A stretch of DNA of 64,000 nucleotides from Acidobacteriaceae bacterium (GCA_003132405.1 PKXQ01000138.1:88379-152378), one strand, 5' to 3'. Shown: positions 15,705-25,768, numbered from the stretch's first letter. A program made the numbers and translations. Notes: generated by a model not told the origin, from the sequence alone.

Positions 15705-16757
15705 CTACCATTCGAGCAAAACGAATTCCGCGCAGAACCCCGGTCCCATAGCGGCCAGCAAGCCCAGTGTTCCCGGCGCGGGGCGTCGATTTTTCATCAC
15801 TTCTTCCAACACCACCAGCACCGAAGCCGACGAGAGATTGCCCGTGCGCCGCAAGCATTGCCAGGAGACATCGAGTTCGCCATTCTTCAAACCAAGCGCC
15901 TCCGCCGTCGCCTCCAGAATCTTTGGCCCGCCCGTATGTAGCGCCCAGTTGCCGATGTCAGCGCGCGTCAGAGCGCGTTCGGCGAGAAAATCGTCGAGAT
16001 CGTGCGCCAGGTTTGCGCGCACCAGATTCGGAATTTCGCGCGACAAAACAATGCGGAAACCTTTTTCAGAAACATCCCACCCCATCATCTCTTCGGTATC
16101 GGGATAGAACACGGAGCGGGTCGCGAGAATCTTGGGCCCTTCGGAGAATCCGCACTCCGCGCCCGCCACAATTACCGCCGCCGCGCCATCGCCAAATAGT
16201 CCCGCCGAAATCAGATTCGCCATCGAAACGTCTTCGCGTTGCAGCGTGAGCGAGCAGAGTTCCACCGATAGCACTACTGCGGTCTGATCCGGATACGCGC
16301 GCACGTAATCGGCCGCCCGCGAAATCGCCACCGCTCCTGCCACGCAGCCCAGCCCAAAAATCGGCGTGCGGCGGATGCTTCGGCACAGTCCCATTTTGTT
16401 GATGAGCAGCGCATCAATCGACGGACTGCTGATTCCTGTCACCGACACAAAAAAGAATGCGCCCAGATTTCGGCCATGCAAGCCGGCTCCTGCCAGCGCT
16501 CCCGAAATCGCCTTCTCGCCCAGATCTTTAGCGGTGCGAATCCAATGTCCGTTCGCCTCGCCCCAAGTTTTCATCTTGCGATATTCTTCCTTCGGAAGCG
16601 AGAGGAAGCGGCCATCGACGCCCACGTGCTTGTGCAAACGCCGCAGTACCTGCGGGTTCTGGACCTGATCGCCCCAATATTCCTGAAGTGCCGCCAGCAA
16701 CATCTCCTGGGAATAGTAATGAGGAGGAAACGCGCTCGCCGTGCTGACAATTCGCAT
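15705..16757 (-). CDS. Type III polyketide synthase (alkylpyrone/alkylresorcinol-type)
   Basis: A 350-aa chalcone-synthase-fold enzyme. The Cys-His-Asn triad is present: C138 in FGLGCVAGA, H274 in LHTGGPKI and N307 in RTGNLSSAS. The C-terminal AAMGPGFCAEFVLLEW is also typical. Such enzymes extend fatty acyl-CoA or acyl-ACP starters with malonyl units and cyclise them to pyrones or resorcinols. The real start is the ATG at 16757, with GAGGG about 7 bp upstream; the track start adds 43 spurious residues. It heads an operon with the FAD oxidoreductase and YceI genes, divergent from a cytochrome c gene. Confidence 0.93.
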   Translation of the reverse strand: MRIVSTASAFPPHYYSQEMLLAALQEYWGDQVQNPQVLRRLHKHVGVDGRFLSLPKEEYRKMKTWGEANGHWIRTAKDLGEKAISGALAGAGLHGRNLGAFFFVSVTGISSPSIDALLINKMGLCRSIRRTPIFGLGCVAGAVAISRAADYVRAYPDQTAVVLSVELCSLTLQREDVSMANLISAGLFGDGAAAVIVAGAECGFSEGPKILATRSVFYPDTEEMMGWDVSEKGFRIVLSREIPNLVRANLAHDLDDFLAERALTRADIGNWALHTGGPKILEATAEALGLKNGELDVSWQCLRRTGNLSSASVLVVLEEVMKNRRPAPGTLGLLAAMGPGFCAEFVLLEW

Positions 16758-16889
16758 TCTTTTTCCCTCTAGGGCGGATCTGACCCCATGCGCCCGACGC
16801 AGTACCCGAAATTGTATGCTCATTAAACAAATTTTGGATGCCGATGATAATGTTAAATTTGTAAAAACACGGTATTGGAAGGACATCCA

Positions 16890-17474
16890 GTGAAATTCAT
16901 TGCCGGATTAGTGCTCGGGCTCATCCTCATCCCCTTGGCGGGTTATTTGTATTTCACCGGCGGCGGCGCGCCAGTTGCCACCACCGACTCCGATATGCCG
17001 TTTGAGACTTTCTTCGCGAGCAAGGCCCTGAATGTGCGTATCGCGAAAGACATGCCGAAAACTGTGCCGATCCAGCCAACCGAAGCCAACTACGTGGCGG
17101 CCGCCGAGCTTTACAAGCAGAATTGCGCCGTTTGCCACGGCGTGCCGCTCACTCCAAAAACCGCGATTGCCACCGGAATGTATCCGCACCCGCCCGTGCT
17201 CTTCGAAGGAAAAGGCGTAACCGACGATGAGCCCGGCGCAAGCTATTGGAAAATATTCAACGGCATTCGCCTGAGCGGCATGCCCGGCTTCAGCAAGTCG
17301 CTCAACGAAACGCAGATGTGGCAAATAGCGCTGCTCGTTGCCAACGCCGATAAATTGCCGCCCTCCGCGAAAGCCGTGCTGGTCGCGCCAATCGGCACAC
17401 CGCCGCCAGCGCCGACGGCGTCGCCATCGACAACTCCGACGACAACCCCGACCCCGGCTCCGCCTCCGAAATAG
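16890..17474 (+). CDS. Membrane-anchored monohaem cytochrome c
   Basis: A 194-aa protein with an uncleaved or signal-type N-terminal helix (VKFIAGLVLGLILIPLAGYLYF) and one haem c motif, CAVCH, in a cytochrome c fold; the axial Met is probably in the LSGMPGFSK region. It ends in a Pro/Thr-rich tail (TPTTTPTPAPPPK). The start is the GTG at 16890 with GGAAGG upstream; the track start (TTG, 16875) lies within that ribosome-binding site. It would carry electrons in the periplasm. It diverges from the polyketide operon. Confidence 0.88.
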   Translation: MKFIAGLVLGLILIPLAGYLYFTGGGAPVATTDSDMPFETFFASKALNVRIAKDMPKTVPIQPTEANYVAAAELYKQNCAVCHGVPLTPKTAIATGMYPHPPVLFEGKGVTDDEPGASYWKIFNGIRLSGMPGFSKSLNETQMWQIALLVANADKLPPSAKAVLVAPIGTPPPAPTASPSTTPTTTPTPAPPPK

Positions 17475-17476
17475 GC

Positions 17477-18007
17477 GTGGACATTCCAGTGCATTCGGCA
17501 AAACCGGTCGTGATCGCATTCTTATTGCTCTGCGCTCGATGCGCCTTCCCGCAGTCGGTCGACCCGGTAGAAAAGGAGCCCGTCGCAATAGTTGAGCTGG
17601 GAGGGGCCGCTGGCTGGAGTCTCAAAGACGCCGGATCGAGCTTCGGCCCCACCGTCGCTGTTGAAGTTACGCCGATAGAAAACTGGCTGGAACTTGAGGC
17701 TGGCGTCACGCCTCTTTTCGCTCGCCACTCGACCGAATGGGACGTCGATCTTCTGTACAAGAAGCCTTGGACGCTCTCGAAAAAATCCGAGTTCATGCTG
17801 GGCATCGGCCCGGAGTGGGTTCATGCAACGGCATACAGCATGACGATGAACTCCGTCAGCGCTGAAGGCGTACTGGATTTTATGTTCTGGCCCTCTGCCA
17901 AGCATAGATTTGGTTGGTATGTGGAACCGGCCTACGAATACAACTTTGGCCGGGGCCATGAACAATCCCTTGGCGTCAGCGGAGGCCTGTTGATTGCGAT
18001 CCCATAA
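17477..18007 (+). CDS. Predicted outer-membrane beta-barrel protein
   Basis: A 176-aa exported protein: signal region (VVIAFLLLCARCAFPQS), then alternating hydrophobic strands and a pattern seen in small barrels (IENWLELEAGVTPLF, HRFGWYVEPAYEYNFG, SLGVSGGLLIAIP). It lacks the terminal Phe of classical BAM substrates. It starts with GTG two bases after the cytochrome c stop, so the two are probably translated together. No specific family was recognised. Confidence 0.65.
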   Translation: MDIPVHSAKPVVIAFLLLCARCAFPQSVDPVEKEPVAIVELGGAAGWSLKDAGSSFGPTVAVEVTPIENWLELEAGVTPLFARHSTEWDVDLLYKKPWTLSKKSEFMLGIGPEWVHATAYSMTMNSVSAEGVLDFMFWPSAKHRFGWYVEPAYEYNFGRGHEQSLGVSGGLLIAIP

Positions 18008-18074
18008 TGGTTGCGCTCTGAATGTTAGGTGCGAGCGCTAACCCTCCCACCTCGTCTCGCGCTATCGTGTAGGC

Positions 18075-18620
18075 ATGGCGTTTGCCCGTCCGAGAAAGCT
18101 CTTCACCGAAGCCGAACTCTACGAATACGCCGTCGGTGCGCTCGCCCGCCGCATGCGCTCGGTCGCGGAACTGAAGCGCCTGCTGCGCAATCGCGTCGAA
18201 GCCGATACCGAATTCGGCAAGACTCTTGTCGAATTGATTGTCGTGCGCCTCAAAGATCAGGGCTACCTGAACGACGCCCGTTACGCCGCCGCCTTCTCCT
18301 CCTATCGCCGCGACAACGAGAAATTCGGACGCATGCGCGTGGTCAATGACCTCAAGGCGAAAGGCGTCCATGGCGATGTTATCGAGAAAGCGGTTTCGTC
18401 CGCCTACGACGAAGTGAAAGAAGAAACCCTCGCCCGCGCCTACCTTCGTCGCAAACGCCTTCAGAAGCCAAAAGACAGGGATCAGAAACAAGCAGCCCGC
18501 ATCTTCCGGCAATTAACACGCGCCGGATTCCGATCAAGAACGATTTTCGCGATCTTGAAAAAATGGGATATCGACGAAGAAACGCTAACCGAACTTGAGA
18601 ACGAAACTCCTGAAGGGTGA
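18075..18620 (+). CDS. recX: RecX regulatory protein
   Basis: A 181-aa all-helical protein with the three-repeat RecX pattern, for example YEYAVGALARRMRSVAELKR, GYLNDARYAAAFSSYRR and KGVHGDVIEKAV. RecX binds RecA filaments and blocks recombinase activity. The basic C-terminus ends in a tandem-helix repeat (GFRSRTIFAILKKW). recA is not adjacent. alaS follows 69 bp downstream on the same strand, an arrangement found elsewhere. Confidence 0.92.
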   Translation: MAFARPRKLFTEAELYEYAVGALARRMRSVAELKRLLRNRVEADTEFGKTLVELIVVRLKDQGYLNDARYAAAFSSYRRDNEKFGRMRVVNDLKAKGVHGDVIEKAVSSAYDEVKEETLARAYLRRKRLQKPKDRDQKQAARIFRQLTRAGFRSRTIFAILKKWDIDEETLTELENETPEG

Positions 18621-18631
18621 GAGGTCCAGTC

Positions 18632-18653
18632 TTTCCCTGTGTCCTCTGTGGTT
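18632..18653. repeat. Short CTGTGTCCTCTGTGGT repeat
   Basis: CCCTGTGTCCTCTGTGGTTA, the reverse complement of the CACAGAGGACACAG type seen in many environmental genomes, fills the recX-alaS gap. Related degenerate copies are at 40287 and 52111. Confidence 0.5.
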
Positions 18654-18689
18654 ATCATTTAGAATTTATCTTTGCAGTCTTAAACCTCA

Positions 18690-21491
18690 ATGCTTACCGG
18701 CTCACAAATTCGCCGCAAGTTCCTGGACTTCTTCATCCAGAAGGGACACCGCGAAGTCCACTCCTCGTCGCTAGTCCCCGCCAATGACCCGACGCTGCTC
18801 TTTACCAACGCGGGCATGAACCAGTTCAAGGACGTTTTTCTCGGCCTCGAAAAACGCGACTACAACCGGGCGACCACATCGCAGAAATGCGTGCGCGCCG
18901 GAGGCAAGCACAACGATCTAGAAAACGTAGGCTTCACCAACCGCCACCACACATTTTTCGAAATGTTGGGGAATTTTTCGTTTGGCGATTATTTCAAAGA
19001 TAAAGCCATCGCATACGCCTGGGAGCTGATCACATCACCGGAGTGGTTTGGTATTGAGAAGGACAAGCTCTACGTCACCATTTTCAAAGGCGAAAACGGA
19101 GTGCCGCGCGACGCGGAAGCTTACGACCTGTGGCTCGGTCAAGGCGTTCCCAAAGATCGCATCTACGAGTTCGGCACAAAAGATAATTTCTGGCAGATGG
19201 GAGACACCGGCCCCTGCGGCCCCTGTAGCGAAATTCACTACGACATGGGCGTGGCCGCTTCTGACCAGAGTCATGCCGACTGCGCCTTCGGCTGCGATTG
19301 CGGACGCTATGTAGAACTCTGGAATCTAGTTTTCATGCAGTTCGACCGCGATGCCAGCGGCAAGCTGATGCCGTTACCGAAGCCGTCGATTGATACGGGC
19401 GCGGGACTGGAGCGGATGGCGGCGGTGTTGCAGGGTGTGATCTCGAATTACGAGACGGATTTGTTCGTGCCGCTGACCGATCGAGCCATGGAACTGCTGG
19501 AGATGCATGGGGCTGAACCGCTAGTGAAAATCGCACTGGAATTGTCTCGCAAATCGTCCGCAGCCTCTCTCCGCGTTATCGCCGATCACTCGCGGGCCGC
19601 AACGTTCTTAATCTCCGATGGTGTGACTCCATCGAACGAAGGGCGCGGTTATGTCCTCCGCAAGATCATTCGCCGCGCGATCACGCACGGACGCCTCTTG
19701 GGCCAGACAAATCCTTTTCTCCACGAAATGGTCCTAGCCGTTCGCGACCTGATGCAGGATGCGTATCCGGAACTGAAGGAATCGGCGGGATTCGTGTCGA
19801 AATCTATCCTCGCTGAGGAGAAACAATTTGCGCGCACGCTCGCAATCGGCCTAGAGGGCTTGAAGAACGCCGCGAAAGGAATGCACCTGATCCCTAGGAG
19901 CGAGTTCCAAGCACTGAAAGACCGCTCGCCCGGACTAACTCCCGATGAGTGGTCACATGTACTGCATAGGAGGACTCTTGCATTCGATGGGCACATGGCG
20001 TTTTATTTCGCTTCCACCCACGGCATTCCTCGGGACTTCATCGAGGATTTCTGTAGAGATAATGACATCACTTTAGACATCAATGGGTATGAGGATGCGT
20101 TAGCCGAAGAGCAAACCCGCGCCCGCGCCTCATGGAAGGGCGCGGCCAAGCAGACTGCAAATCCTGCCTACCAGAAGCTGCCGACCTCAACGTTCGATGG
20201 CTACCGCCGGACGCGCTCCGACAACTGCGAAGTGCTCGCCATCATCAAAGGCAATCAGGGTGCGCAGGAGCTCAAGCCCGACGAATCCGGCGAGATCATT
20301 CTCGACCACACGCCCTTCTACGCCGAATCCGGAGGCCAGGTTGGCGATCGCGGATGGTTCTACTCCAATTCCAATGATCACAACACCATCGTCGCCGAAG
20401 TGACCGGATGCTACTACCCTGTGCAGGGCGTGCGCGCGCACCAAGTCACAGCCAAGCAGCCAATTCGCCTCGGCCAAAAAGTGGACGCCGTTGTCGACAC
20501 CGCCATCCGCGAATCCACCATGCGCAATCACACGGCTACGCATCTCCTCCAGGCCGGACTGCGCGAAGTTCTCGGCAAGCACGTTAAGCAGGCGGGATCG
20601 CTAGTCGCTCCAAACCATCTACGCTTCGATTTTTCCCACTTCACCGGAGTCGCCGAAGAAGAGCTGCAAGACATCGAAGACATCATCAACAAAGAAGTAC
20701 TGCGCAACGAGCGCGTCGAGGTCATCGAGAACGTCCCGATCGACGTGGCCATCAACGAGTATCACGCCATGGCGCTCTTCGGCGAAAAATATGGCGATCG
20801 TGTACGCGTCATCAAGATCGGAGATTTCTCGACCGAACTCTGCGGCGGGACGCACACCGCCCAAACCGGGGAAATCGGCCTGATTAAAATCCTGAAAGAA
20901 GGAAGCGTGTCGTCTGGCGTCCGCCGCATCGAGGCCGTCACCGGAGAAGGCTCGCTGCGCCACTTCCGCAAAGATCACGAACTGGAAGGTGTGGTAGCCG
21001 GGCTGACAAACCATTCCGACTCGACGTCACCAGCTGAGGCCCTGAAACTGGAGCTCGAAAAGAAAGACGCCGAGATCAAGCGGCTGGCGCGCGAACTCGA
21101 TCAGGCGCGCATGAAGTCGGCATCGTCGAGCACCGCCAACATCAGCGAAAAAGTGAAAGAAGTTCGCGGCGTCAAGGTGCTGGCTCACCGCGTCGACAAT
21201 CTAGAGCGCGCGCAGATGCGCACGCTGGTCGATCAGTTGCGCGACAGGCTCGGCTCCGCCGTAATCGTGCTAGGTTCGGCGTCGAATGGAAACGTATCGC
21301 TGATCGTCGGCGTAACCAAAGATCTGACCAGCCGCATTCAGGCGGGAAAAGTTATAGGACCGGTGGCGCAGAAAGTTGGCGGCAAAGGCGGAGGCCGTCC
21401 CGATCTCGCCGAAGCAGGCGGCAAAGACGCCGCAGCCCTCGATGCGGCGCTGGGCGACGCTTACGGCGTAGTAGAGTCATTGTTGGCGTAG
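18690..21491 (+). CDS. alaS: Alanyl-tRNA synthetase
   Basis: A 933-aa enzyme charging tRNA-Ala. Class II catalytic core at the N-terminus ([52 protein letters not shown]), a tRNA-recognition helical region, an editing domain with the zinc motifs HTATH and CGGTH, and a C-terminal coiled coil plus DHHA1-type domain ([15 protein letters not shown]). It is somewhat longer than E. coli AlaRS (876 aa), partly through an extra segment near residues 400-430. It is followed 13 bp later by a small SpoIIAA-like gene. Confidence 0.97.
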   Translation: MLTGSQIRRKFLDFFIQKGHREVHSSSLVPANDPTLLFTNAGMNQFKDVFLGLEKRDYNRATTSQKCVRAGGKHNDLENVGFTNRHHTFFEMLGNFSFGDYFKDKAIAYAWELITSPEWFGIEKDKLYVTIFKGENGVPRDAEAYDLWLGQGVPKDRIYEFGTKDNFWQMGDTGPCGPCSEIHYDMGVAASDQSHADCAFGCDCGRYVELWNLVFMQFDRDASGKLMPLPKPSIDTGAGLERMAAVLQGVISNYETDLFVPLTDRAMELLEMHGAEPLVKIALELSRKSSAASLRVIADHSRAATFLISDGVTPSNEGRGYVLRKIIRRAITHGRLLGQTNPFLHEMVLAVRDLMQDAYPELKESAGFVSKSILAEEKQFARTLAIGLEGLKNAAKGMHLIPRSEFQALKDRSPGLTPDEWSHVLHRRTLAFDGHMAFYFASTHGIPRDFIEDFCRDNDITLDINGYEDALAEEQTRARASWKGAAKQTANPAYQKLPTSTFDGYRRTRSDNCEVLAIIKGNQGAQELKPDESGEIILDHTPFYAESGGQVGDRGWFYSNSNDHNTIVAEVTGCYYPVQGVRAHQVTAKQPIRLGQKVDAVVDTAIRESTMRNHTATHLLQAGLREVLGKHVKQAGSLVAPNHLRFDFSHFTGVAEEELQDIEDIINKEVLRNERVEVIENVPIDVAINEYHAMALFGEKYGDRVRVIKIGDFSTELCGGTHTAQTGEIGLIKILKEGSVSSGVRRIEAVTGEGSLRHFRKDHELEGVVAGLTNHSDSTSPAEALKLELEKKDAEIKRLARELDQARMKSASSSTANISEKVKEVRGVKVLAHRVDNLERAQMRTLVDQLRDRLGSAVIVLGSASNGNVSLIVGVTKDLTSRIQAGKVIGPVAQKVGGKGGGRPDLAEAGGKDAAALDAALGDAYGVVESLLA

Positions 21492-21504
21492 ATTCTTCAC
21501 GGCT

Positions 21505-21867
21505 ATGGACGATCGCATCCATTTCGTCGAGCACAAAGGCAAGCGCATCCTGCTGCTCGATTTTTCGCATGCCGATGCGGCTCAAATGCAGCTTCTGCTC
21601 GAGTATGTGCGCATCACAGTCGCGCAGCACGGGCACGAGTCGCTGGTTACGCTCGCCGACTTTAGCGGCGCTACTGTGGATCACGCGGTCGCGATGAGGA
21701 TTAAAGAAGTGCTCACGCTCGATCGCCCGTTCGTGAAGAAGACGGCATGGGTCGGAGCAGAAAGCATCCCCCACGCCTTCATGGAAAACTTCCACAATTT
21801 TTCACAACGCGAAATTGTGACCTTCAAAACACGCGAAGAGGCAATGGACTGGCTAATCGGAGAGTAG
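21505..21867 (+). CDS. Small SpoIIAA/STAS-like protein
   Basis: A 120-aa cytosolic protein (MDDRIHFVEHKGKRILLLDFS...). The alternating strands and helices, with KRILLLDFSHAD and ESLVTLADFSGATVD, resemble the SpoIIAA-like superfamily. No conserved phosphorylatable Ser is obvious. It starts 13 bp after alaS, so it is probably co-transcribed. The function is unknown. Confidence 0.75.
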   Translation: MDDRIHFVEHKGKRILLLDFSHADAAQMQLLLEYVRITVAQHGHESLVTLADFSGATVDHAVAMRIKEVLTLDRPFVKKTAWVGAESIPHAFMENFHNFSQREIVTFKTREEAMDWLIGE

Positions 21868-21870
21868 GTC

Positions 21871-21952
21871 GCAGGTGACGGGTGACAGGTTACAGGAAAG
21901 CTAAGGAGCAGGAACCAAAACTTTTCCTGTCACCCGTAACCTGTCACCTGCC
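21871..21952. repeat. Heptamer element, GGTGACA class, between convergent genes
   Basis: Left arm GCAGGTGACGGGTGACAGG and right arm CCTGTCACCCGTAACCTG contain period-7 units GGTGACN and pair as inverted repeats across about 20 bp. The element separates two convergent genes and can fold on either strand, as a two-way terminator would. Confidence 0.85.
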
Positions 21953-21955
21953 TTT

Positions 21956-23071
21956 TCAGCTTCTCCAGCGCAACGTCACTGGTCCGCTCATCGGATGCCG
22001 AAACTCTCCGCCATTCTTTTTCACTTCCAGCATCGCGTTCTTCAAACCAAAATACCATTTAGCCGGCCGGTCGGCGTCGTCAATCAGCATTAAATGCGGA
22101 TCGTGCTTCAGTCCCTCGGATTGCAATTCCATCGTGCGGCGATCCTGCTCTACAAATTTTGCGAAGACGAATTTCAAGAGCTGTCGGCCGAACGGAATCC
22201 AGCGAAACAAATTCCACGCCGCCACTACATCGATGCGGCACTGATTGCGCGTGATTGGAGTGACAGTAGTCAGGCTCGAGAACCAATATTTTCCGGCACG
22301 AATAATTTCCGACCTTAGATTGGGCAGCACGAAATCAATAGTGGTCGTAATCGAATCAGCGTCGGCGTAGAGCCGCAAAAGCTTGTAGGGTGCGCTGTTT
22401 GAGCTGGGAGTATGCGCGCTCATGCGAAAGCCATAGGGTATCGGTTCGAAATTCTTTTGCTTCTCGTGAATTGAACCTCGCGTGCGCCACCACCAAGCCT
22501 GATGAACGAAGGGCCCATGCGCCGGATCCATCAGGCCAATAATGCCGTGATCGACCGAGCACGGGAGGTCAGCCGTGAGATAAGCAAGTTTGTAGTGTTC
22601 ACTAAACTTAGGAATCGCAGGTGCCAGAGTTGGCGCAGGCGCAGGCTTCGAGAATCCCGCACCCGCCGGGCCAGGATCAGGAATAAAGACCCAGATAAAA
22701 TCGTCGCGCTCTTCGCATGGATAGCTGCCGGCATAGATGCGATCAACCTTCAGAGTCTGCTCGGGGACAAGCGACGGAATCAGCTGGCACTGGCCGCTGT
22801 GCGCGTCGAATCTCCAGCCGTGATACGAGCATTCCACTTGCTGGCCGTCAAAGTGTCCACAAGAAAGCGGCATGCCGCGATGCGGGCAGGCGTCGCGCAA
22901 GGCAAAGGGCCGGCCCCGCCGGTCCCGTCCAATAACGAGAGGCTGTTCCAGCAACATCGTCTTTGCCAGCTCGCTACTCCGGACCTGATCGGCCGCGAGC
23001 GCCCGATACCAGAAGCCGAACAGCATAAGCGCGTCAGGCATCTGCGATTGCAATGGAAAGTCGTCAGGCAT
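21956..23071 (-). CDS. Rieske non-haem iron oxygenase, alpha-subunit type
   Basis: A 371-aa protein. The Rieske [2Fe-2S] ligands are C62/H64 (CPHRG) and C81/H84 (CSYHGW). The catalytic domain has the mononuclear iron pattern in DHGIIGLMDPAHGPFVH, where the two His lie four residues apart. Members hydroxylate, demethylate or otherwise oxidise aromatic and aliphatic substrates using electrons from a reductase; no reductase or ferredoxin gene is nearby. The substrate cannot be predicted. It precedes, on the same strand, nothing closer than the ChaN-like gene 75 bp upstream. Confidence 0.9.
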   Translation of the reverse strand: MPDDFPLQSQMPDALMLFGFWYRALAADQVRSSELAKTMLLEQPLVIGRDRRGRPFALRDACPHRGMPLSCGHFDGQQVECSYHGWRFDAHSGQCQLIPSLVPEQTLKVDRIYAGSYPCEERDDFIWVFIPDPGPAGAGFSKPAPAPTLAPAIPKFSEHYKLAYLTADLPCSVDHGIIGLMDPAHGPFVHQAWWWRTRGSIHEKQKNFEPIPYGFRMSAHTPSSNSAPYKLLRLYADADSITTTIDFVLPNLRSEIIRAGKYWFSSLTTVTPITRNQCRIDVVAAWNLFRWIPFGRQLLKFVFAKFVEQDRRTMELQSEGLKHDPHLMLIDDADRPAKWYFGLKNAMLEVKKNGGEFRHPMSGPVTLRWRS

Positions 23072-23145
23072 TGGACAGGTGAGAATACCGCAGTGGGCGA
23101 GAAATCTGAAATTTCTGCGCGCTTATCGGCAGAACGGCGGAGAAT

Positions 23146-24819
23146 CTACCCGCGCTGTCCCGAACTCAGTCGCGTTCTTAGCTGAATGTAGGCTTCGCGC
23201 GCGACTCCGGGCTTTTCTATATGCGTTAGGAACAGCTTGCGCAATCCGGCACAGCTTAACCGGCCTTCGAGATAGGCGTCGTAGAGATCGTTGCCCGTGA
23301 GGTATCCGAGTTGCTCGGCGACGTATTCGTATTTGCGGCCGCTGAAGGCTGGCGCGTGCATCAGCGGATCGTTAGCTGCTGCCCGGCGCTGTTGCGTTAG
23401 AAAGTCGAGCGCCTCGACCGCGTCGGCGAACGGCAGCGAAGTTTGCTCTGCGAGATCTTCGCGCGTCACGTCGAACAGCTCATCCACATCGCTGTCGCGA
23501 ACGACCGGCCTCGTGGGATGCAGGATGCGCGACCCGAAAGAGGCGAGCGCATGTTCAAACACGGCAAGGTAAAACGTGTCGTCTCTATCGAGCGGGACGC
23601 TCGGTACGGCGTGTGGCGCGCCAGCCTTGCCGTTGCAACGATTTGGCAACCCGCGACAGGCCTGATGAAGGAAGCGCATGGCATCTTCGGCAGACGAAGT
23701 CATGCGAAACTGGCGCACGTAGATAGCGTTGATCGGCGCAAGGTAAACGCTGCCGCGCTCGCGCACCTGGCGGAGCAGCGAACGGCGGTCTTGGGCCGTG
23801 AATCCTTTGCGTGACAACAAACGGCGCAGCAGCCCGTCAGAGTTGCGCGAATGGACCTCAGGCATGAGGTCAACCAGCAGTCTCGGCTGCGTCGTGTTGT
23901 GCGGCGAATACTGATTGATCCCAAGAAACCGCACCATGCCGTCGATCAGGTTATAAAGTGTGGGGGCAAGGTCAGGCGCGCTATGGTCGTTATCGCCGCG
24001 CCGCCAGCGGTCGAGACAGAGTCGATAGTTCTCGTATTTTTCCAGCGGCGTTGCGTTAAAGACGCACAGCGTATCTTCGTCAATCCGCACGGCCTCAATA
24101 TGATCGTGGGTTTCTCCCGCAGCGCGCCAGTAAAGCGCATCGACATTTTGCAGTACGGTGAGCACCGGCTCTTCGGGAAGGCGCTGCTGCAGCAAGGCCG
24201 GCATATGCTGTGGCGCGAGGTGCGATTCGCCGAAGAGCACCAGAATCAGCGCGTCCGAATGACGGCGCCGCAGTTCAGCGATCTTATCGGATGCGTGGCG
24301 GTCGCGAGCTCCGATCTTGCGCAGATCTTCGCGAGGCATGCAATCAAGCCCATAGACTAATGCACCGCGATCGCGAGCGGCCGAGAGCAATTCGTAAAAC
24401 GGAAGCCAGTCATATCCCCAGTCGAGATCGAAGCGTATTCGTTGCCGCAATTCGGCTTCGTCGATTTCGCCGCGCGACCATTCGTCGAGAATGTGCTGAT
24501 CGCGCGAAAAAATAGTTTCGACGCCAAGCACTACAGGGCGCTGGCGCAGATCCGAATCGCGCAGGAGCGACGCCAGATAACGTTGCGAATTGGGCAGCGC
24601 GTGATAATCGCCGATCAGGACGATTCCCGCCTTGCCAACCTGGCGGCGAACATCGCTAGCGCCTAGAACGTTATCGTAGGAGCGATAGGCCTCTCGAAAA
24701 TCGCGGAGATACTTGCGTCCGGCGGCCGGATCAATGGCGCGAATCTCGCGCTCCACGCTGGCCAGGGCGTGGAGCTGGGCGGCGCTGCGTCGCGATCGCA
24801 AAATCCCCATAGTGGCCAT
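23146..24819 (-). CDS. ChaN-like haem-binding/Tiki-superfamily protein with long C-terminal extension
   Basis: A 557-aa cytoplasmic-looking protein. Residues about 30-275 match the ChaN-like pattern: GIVLIGDYHALPNSQRYL, VVLGVETIFSRDQHIL, a catalytic-like GLDCMPREDL and LVLFGESHLAPQHM. ChaN binds haem and belongs to the TIKI/TraB/EreA group. Family members are usually about 250-300 aa; the additional 280 residues form a mostly helical domain I do not recognise. It has no signal peptide or lipobox, unlike classic ChaN. It starts divergently from the UbiX-like gene. Confidence 0.75.
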   Translation of the reverse strand: MATMGILRSRRSAAQLHALASVEREIRAIDPAAGRKYLRDFREAYRSYDNVLGASDVRRQVGKAGIVLIGDYHALPNSQRYLASLLRDSDLRQRPVVLGVETIFSRDQHILDEWSRGEIDEAELRQRIRFDLDWGYDWLPFYELLSAARDRGALVYGLDCMPREDLRKIGARDRHASDKIAELRRRHSDALILVLFGESHLAPQHMPALLQQRLPEEPVLTVLQNVDALYWRAAGETHDHIEAVRIDEDTLCVFNATPLEKYENYRLCLDRWRRGDNDHSAPDLAPTLYNLIDGMVRFLGINQYSPHNTTQPRLLVDLMPEVHSRNSDGLLRRLLSRKGFTAQDRRSLLRQVRERGSVYLAPINAIYVRQFRMTSSAEDAMRFLHQACRGLPNRCNGKAGAPHAVPSVPLDRDDTFYLAVFEHALASFGSRILHPTRPVVRDSDVDELFDVTREDLAEQTSLPFADAVEALDFLTQQRRAAANDPLMHAPAFSGRKYEYVAEQLGYLTGNDLYDAYLEGRLSCAGLRKLFLTHIEKPGVAREAYIQLRTRLSSGQRG

Positions 24820-25053
24820 GATTTATAGTTGCGCTCTTCCCTGCTTAATCCGCTTGCCGCTCGCCCTAGAAGTTCGAACTCGCTCGCGAACCAGCCAACG
24901 ACCTGCAACCGCAATTCAACCGACCTATAGATGCGGGCTCCGCAGAGCCAGGTCGTAAAGCGAATTACCTAGTCGCCTTGACTTGCCATCGGAGCATCCC
25001 TATCCTCAGCTTTCGAACCTCCGACCTTCATCGGACTTCGGGGAGCGCTAACT

Positions 25054-25653
25054 TTGCCCATGCCGCCGGAAAACCTGACGATTGCGACCACCGGCGCCAG
25101 CGGATCGATTTTTCTCAAACACTTTCTACTTGCCGCCGAACGCGACCCTCGGGTAAAGACCCTAAACTTCATCGCCTCCGACAGCGGCCTGCGCGTCATG
25201 GCCGAAGAACTTGGCATAGAAGGCCGCTCTGATCTCCTACGTCAAATCATCGGCGCGCCCTCGGCGAAGATTCAGCAACAGGCGAACAACGATATCGGCG
25301 CCAACGTGGCCAGCGGGTCGTATCCCGCTGATGCCATGGTCGTCATTCCGTGCAGCGTTGGCACCCTCGGCCGCATCGCCAACGGCATCGCTTCGCGCCT
25401 CCTCGAACGCGCCGCCGATGTCACTCTCAAAGAGCGCCGGCCTCTCGTCCTATGCGTCCGCGAGACGCCGTTGAACAAAATTCACTTGCGCAACATGTCG
25501 CTTGCCGCTGACGCCGGTGCGACCATCTTCCCGCTCATCCCGACGTTTTATAACCACCCGCCAACCCTGGAGGCCATGGCGCAGGAATTCGCCAACCGCG
25601 TCCTCGCGCATTTAGGACTGCCCCAAGAAAATGCATACCGATGGAAGGGGTGA
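25054..25653 (+). CDS. ubiX: UbiX-like flavin prenyltransferase
   Basis: A 199-aa flavodoxin-like enzyme that prenylates reduced FMN to make the cofactor of UbiD-type decarboxylases. Key motifs: TTGASGSIF near the N-terminus, VIPCSVGTLGRIANGIA (usually PCSMxTLxxIAxG), and RPLVLCVRETPLNKIHLRNM for phosphate and substrate binding. A TTG at 25054 has GGGGAG 8 bp upstream and is kept as start; the ATG at 25060 is an alternative. No ubiD is adjacent in the window. Confidence 0.9.
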   Translation: MPMPPENLTIATTGASGSIFLKHFLLAAERDPRVKTLNFIASDSGLRVMAEELGIEGRSDLLRQIIGAPSAKIQQQANNDIGANVASGSYPADAMVVIPCSVGTLGRIANGIASRLLERAADVTLKERRPLVLCVRETPLNKIHLRNMSLAADAGATIFPLIPTFYNHPPTLEAMAQEFANRVLAHLGLPQENAYRWKG

Positions 25654-25662
25654 GCCCAGTTG

Positions 25663-25768
25663 CCGGTTGTCAGTTCTCAGTTCGAGAAAAATCAGGAAAG
25701 GCCGCGCTGAGCTCCCAAGGTTTTACTGAGACCTGAGACCTAAGACCTGAGACCTGAGACCTGACAAC
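25663..25768. repeat. Heptamer element, mixed TTCTCAG and ACCTGAG classes
   Basis: GTCAGTTCTCAGTTCGAG lies at the left end, followed by five period-7 units of ACCTGAG (one ACCTAAG, one ACCTGAC) at 25731-25765. It is the clearest heptamer array in the window and follows the UbiX-like gene. Confidence 0.85.
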
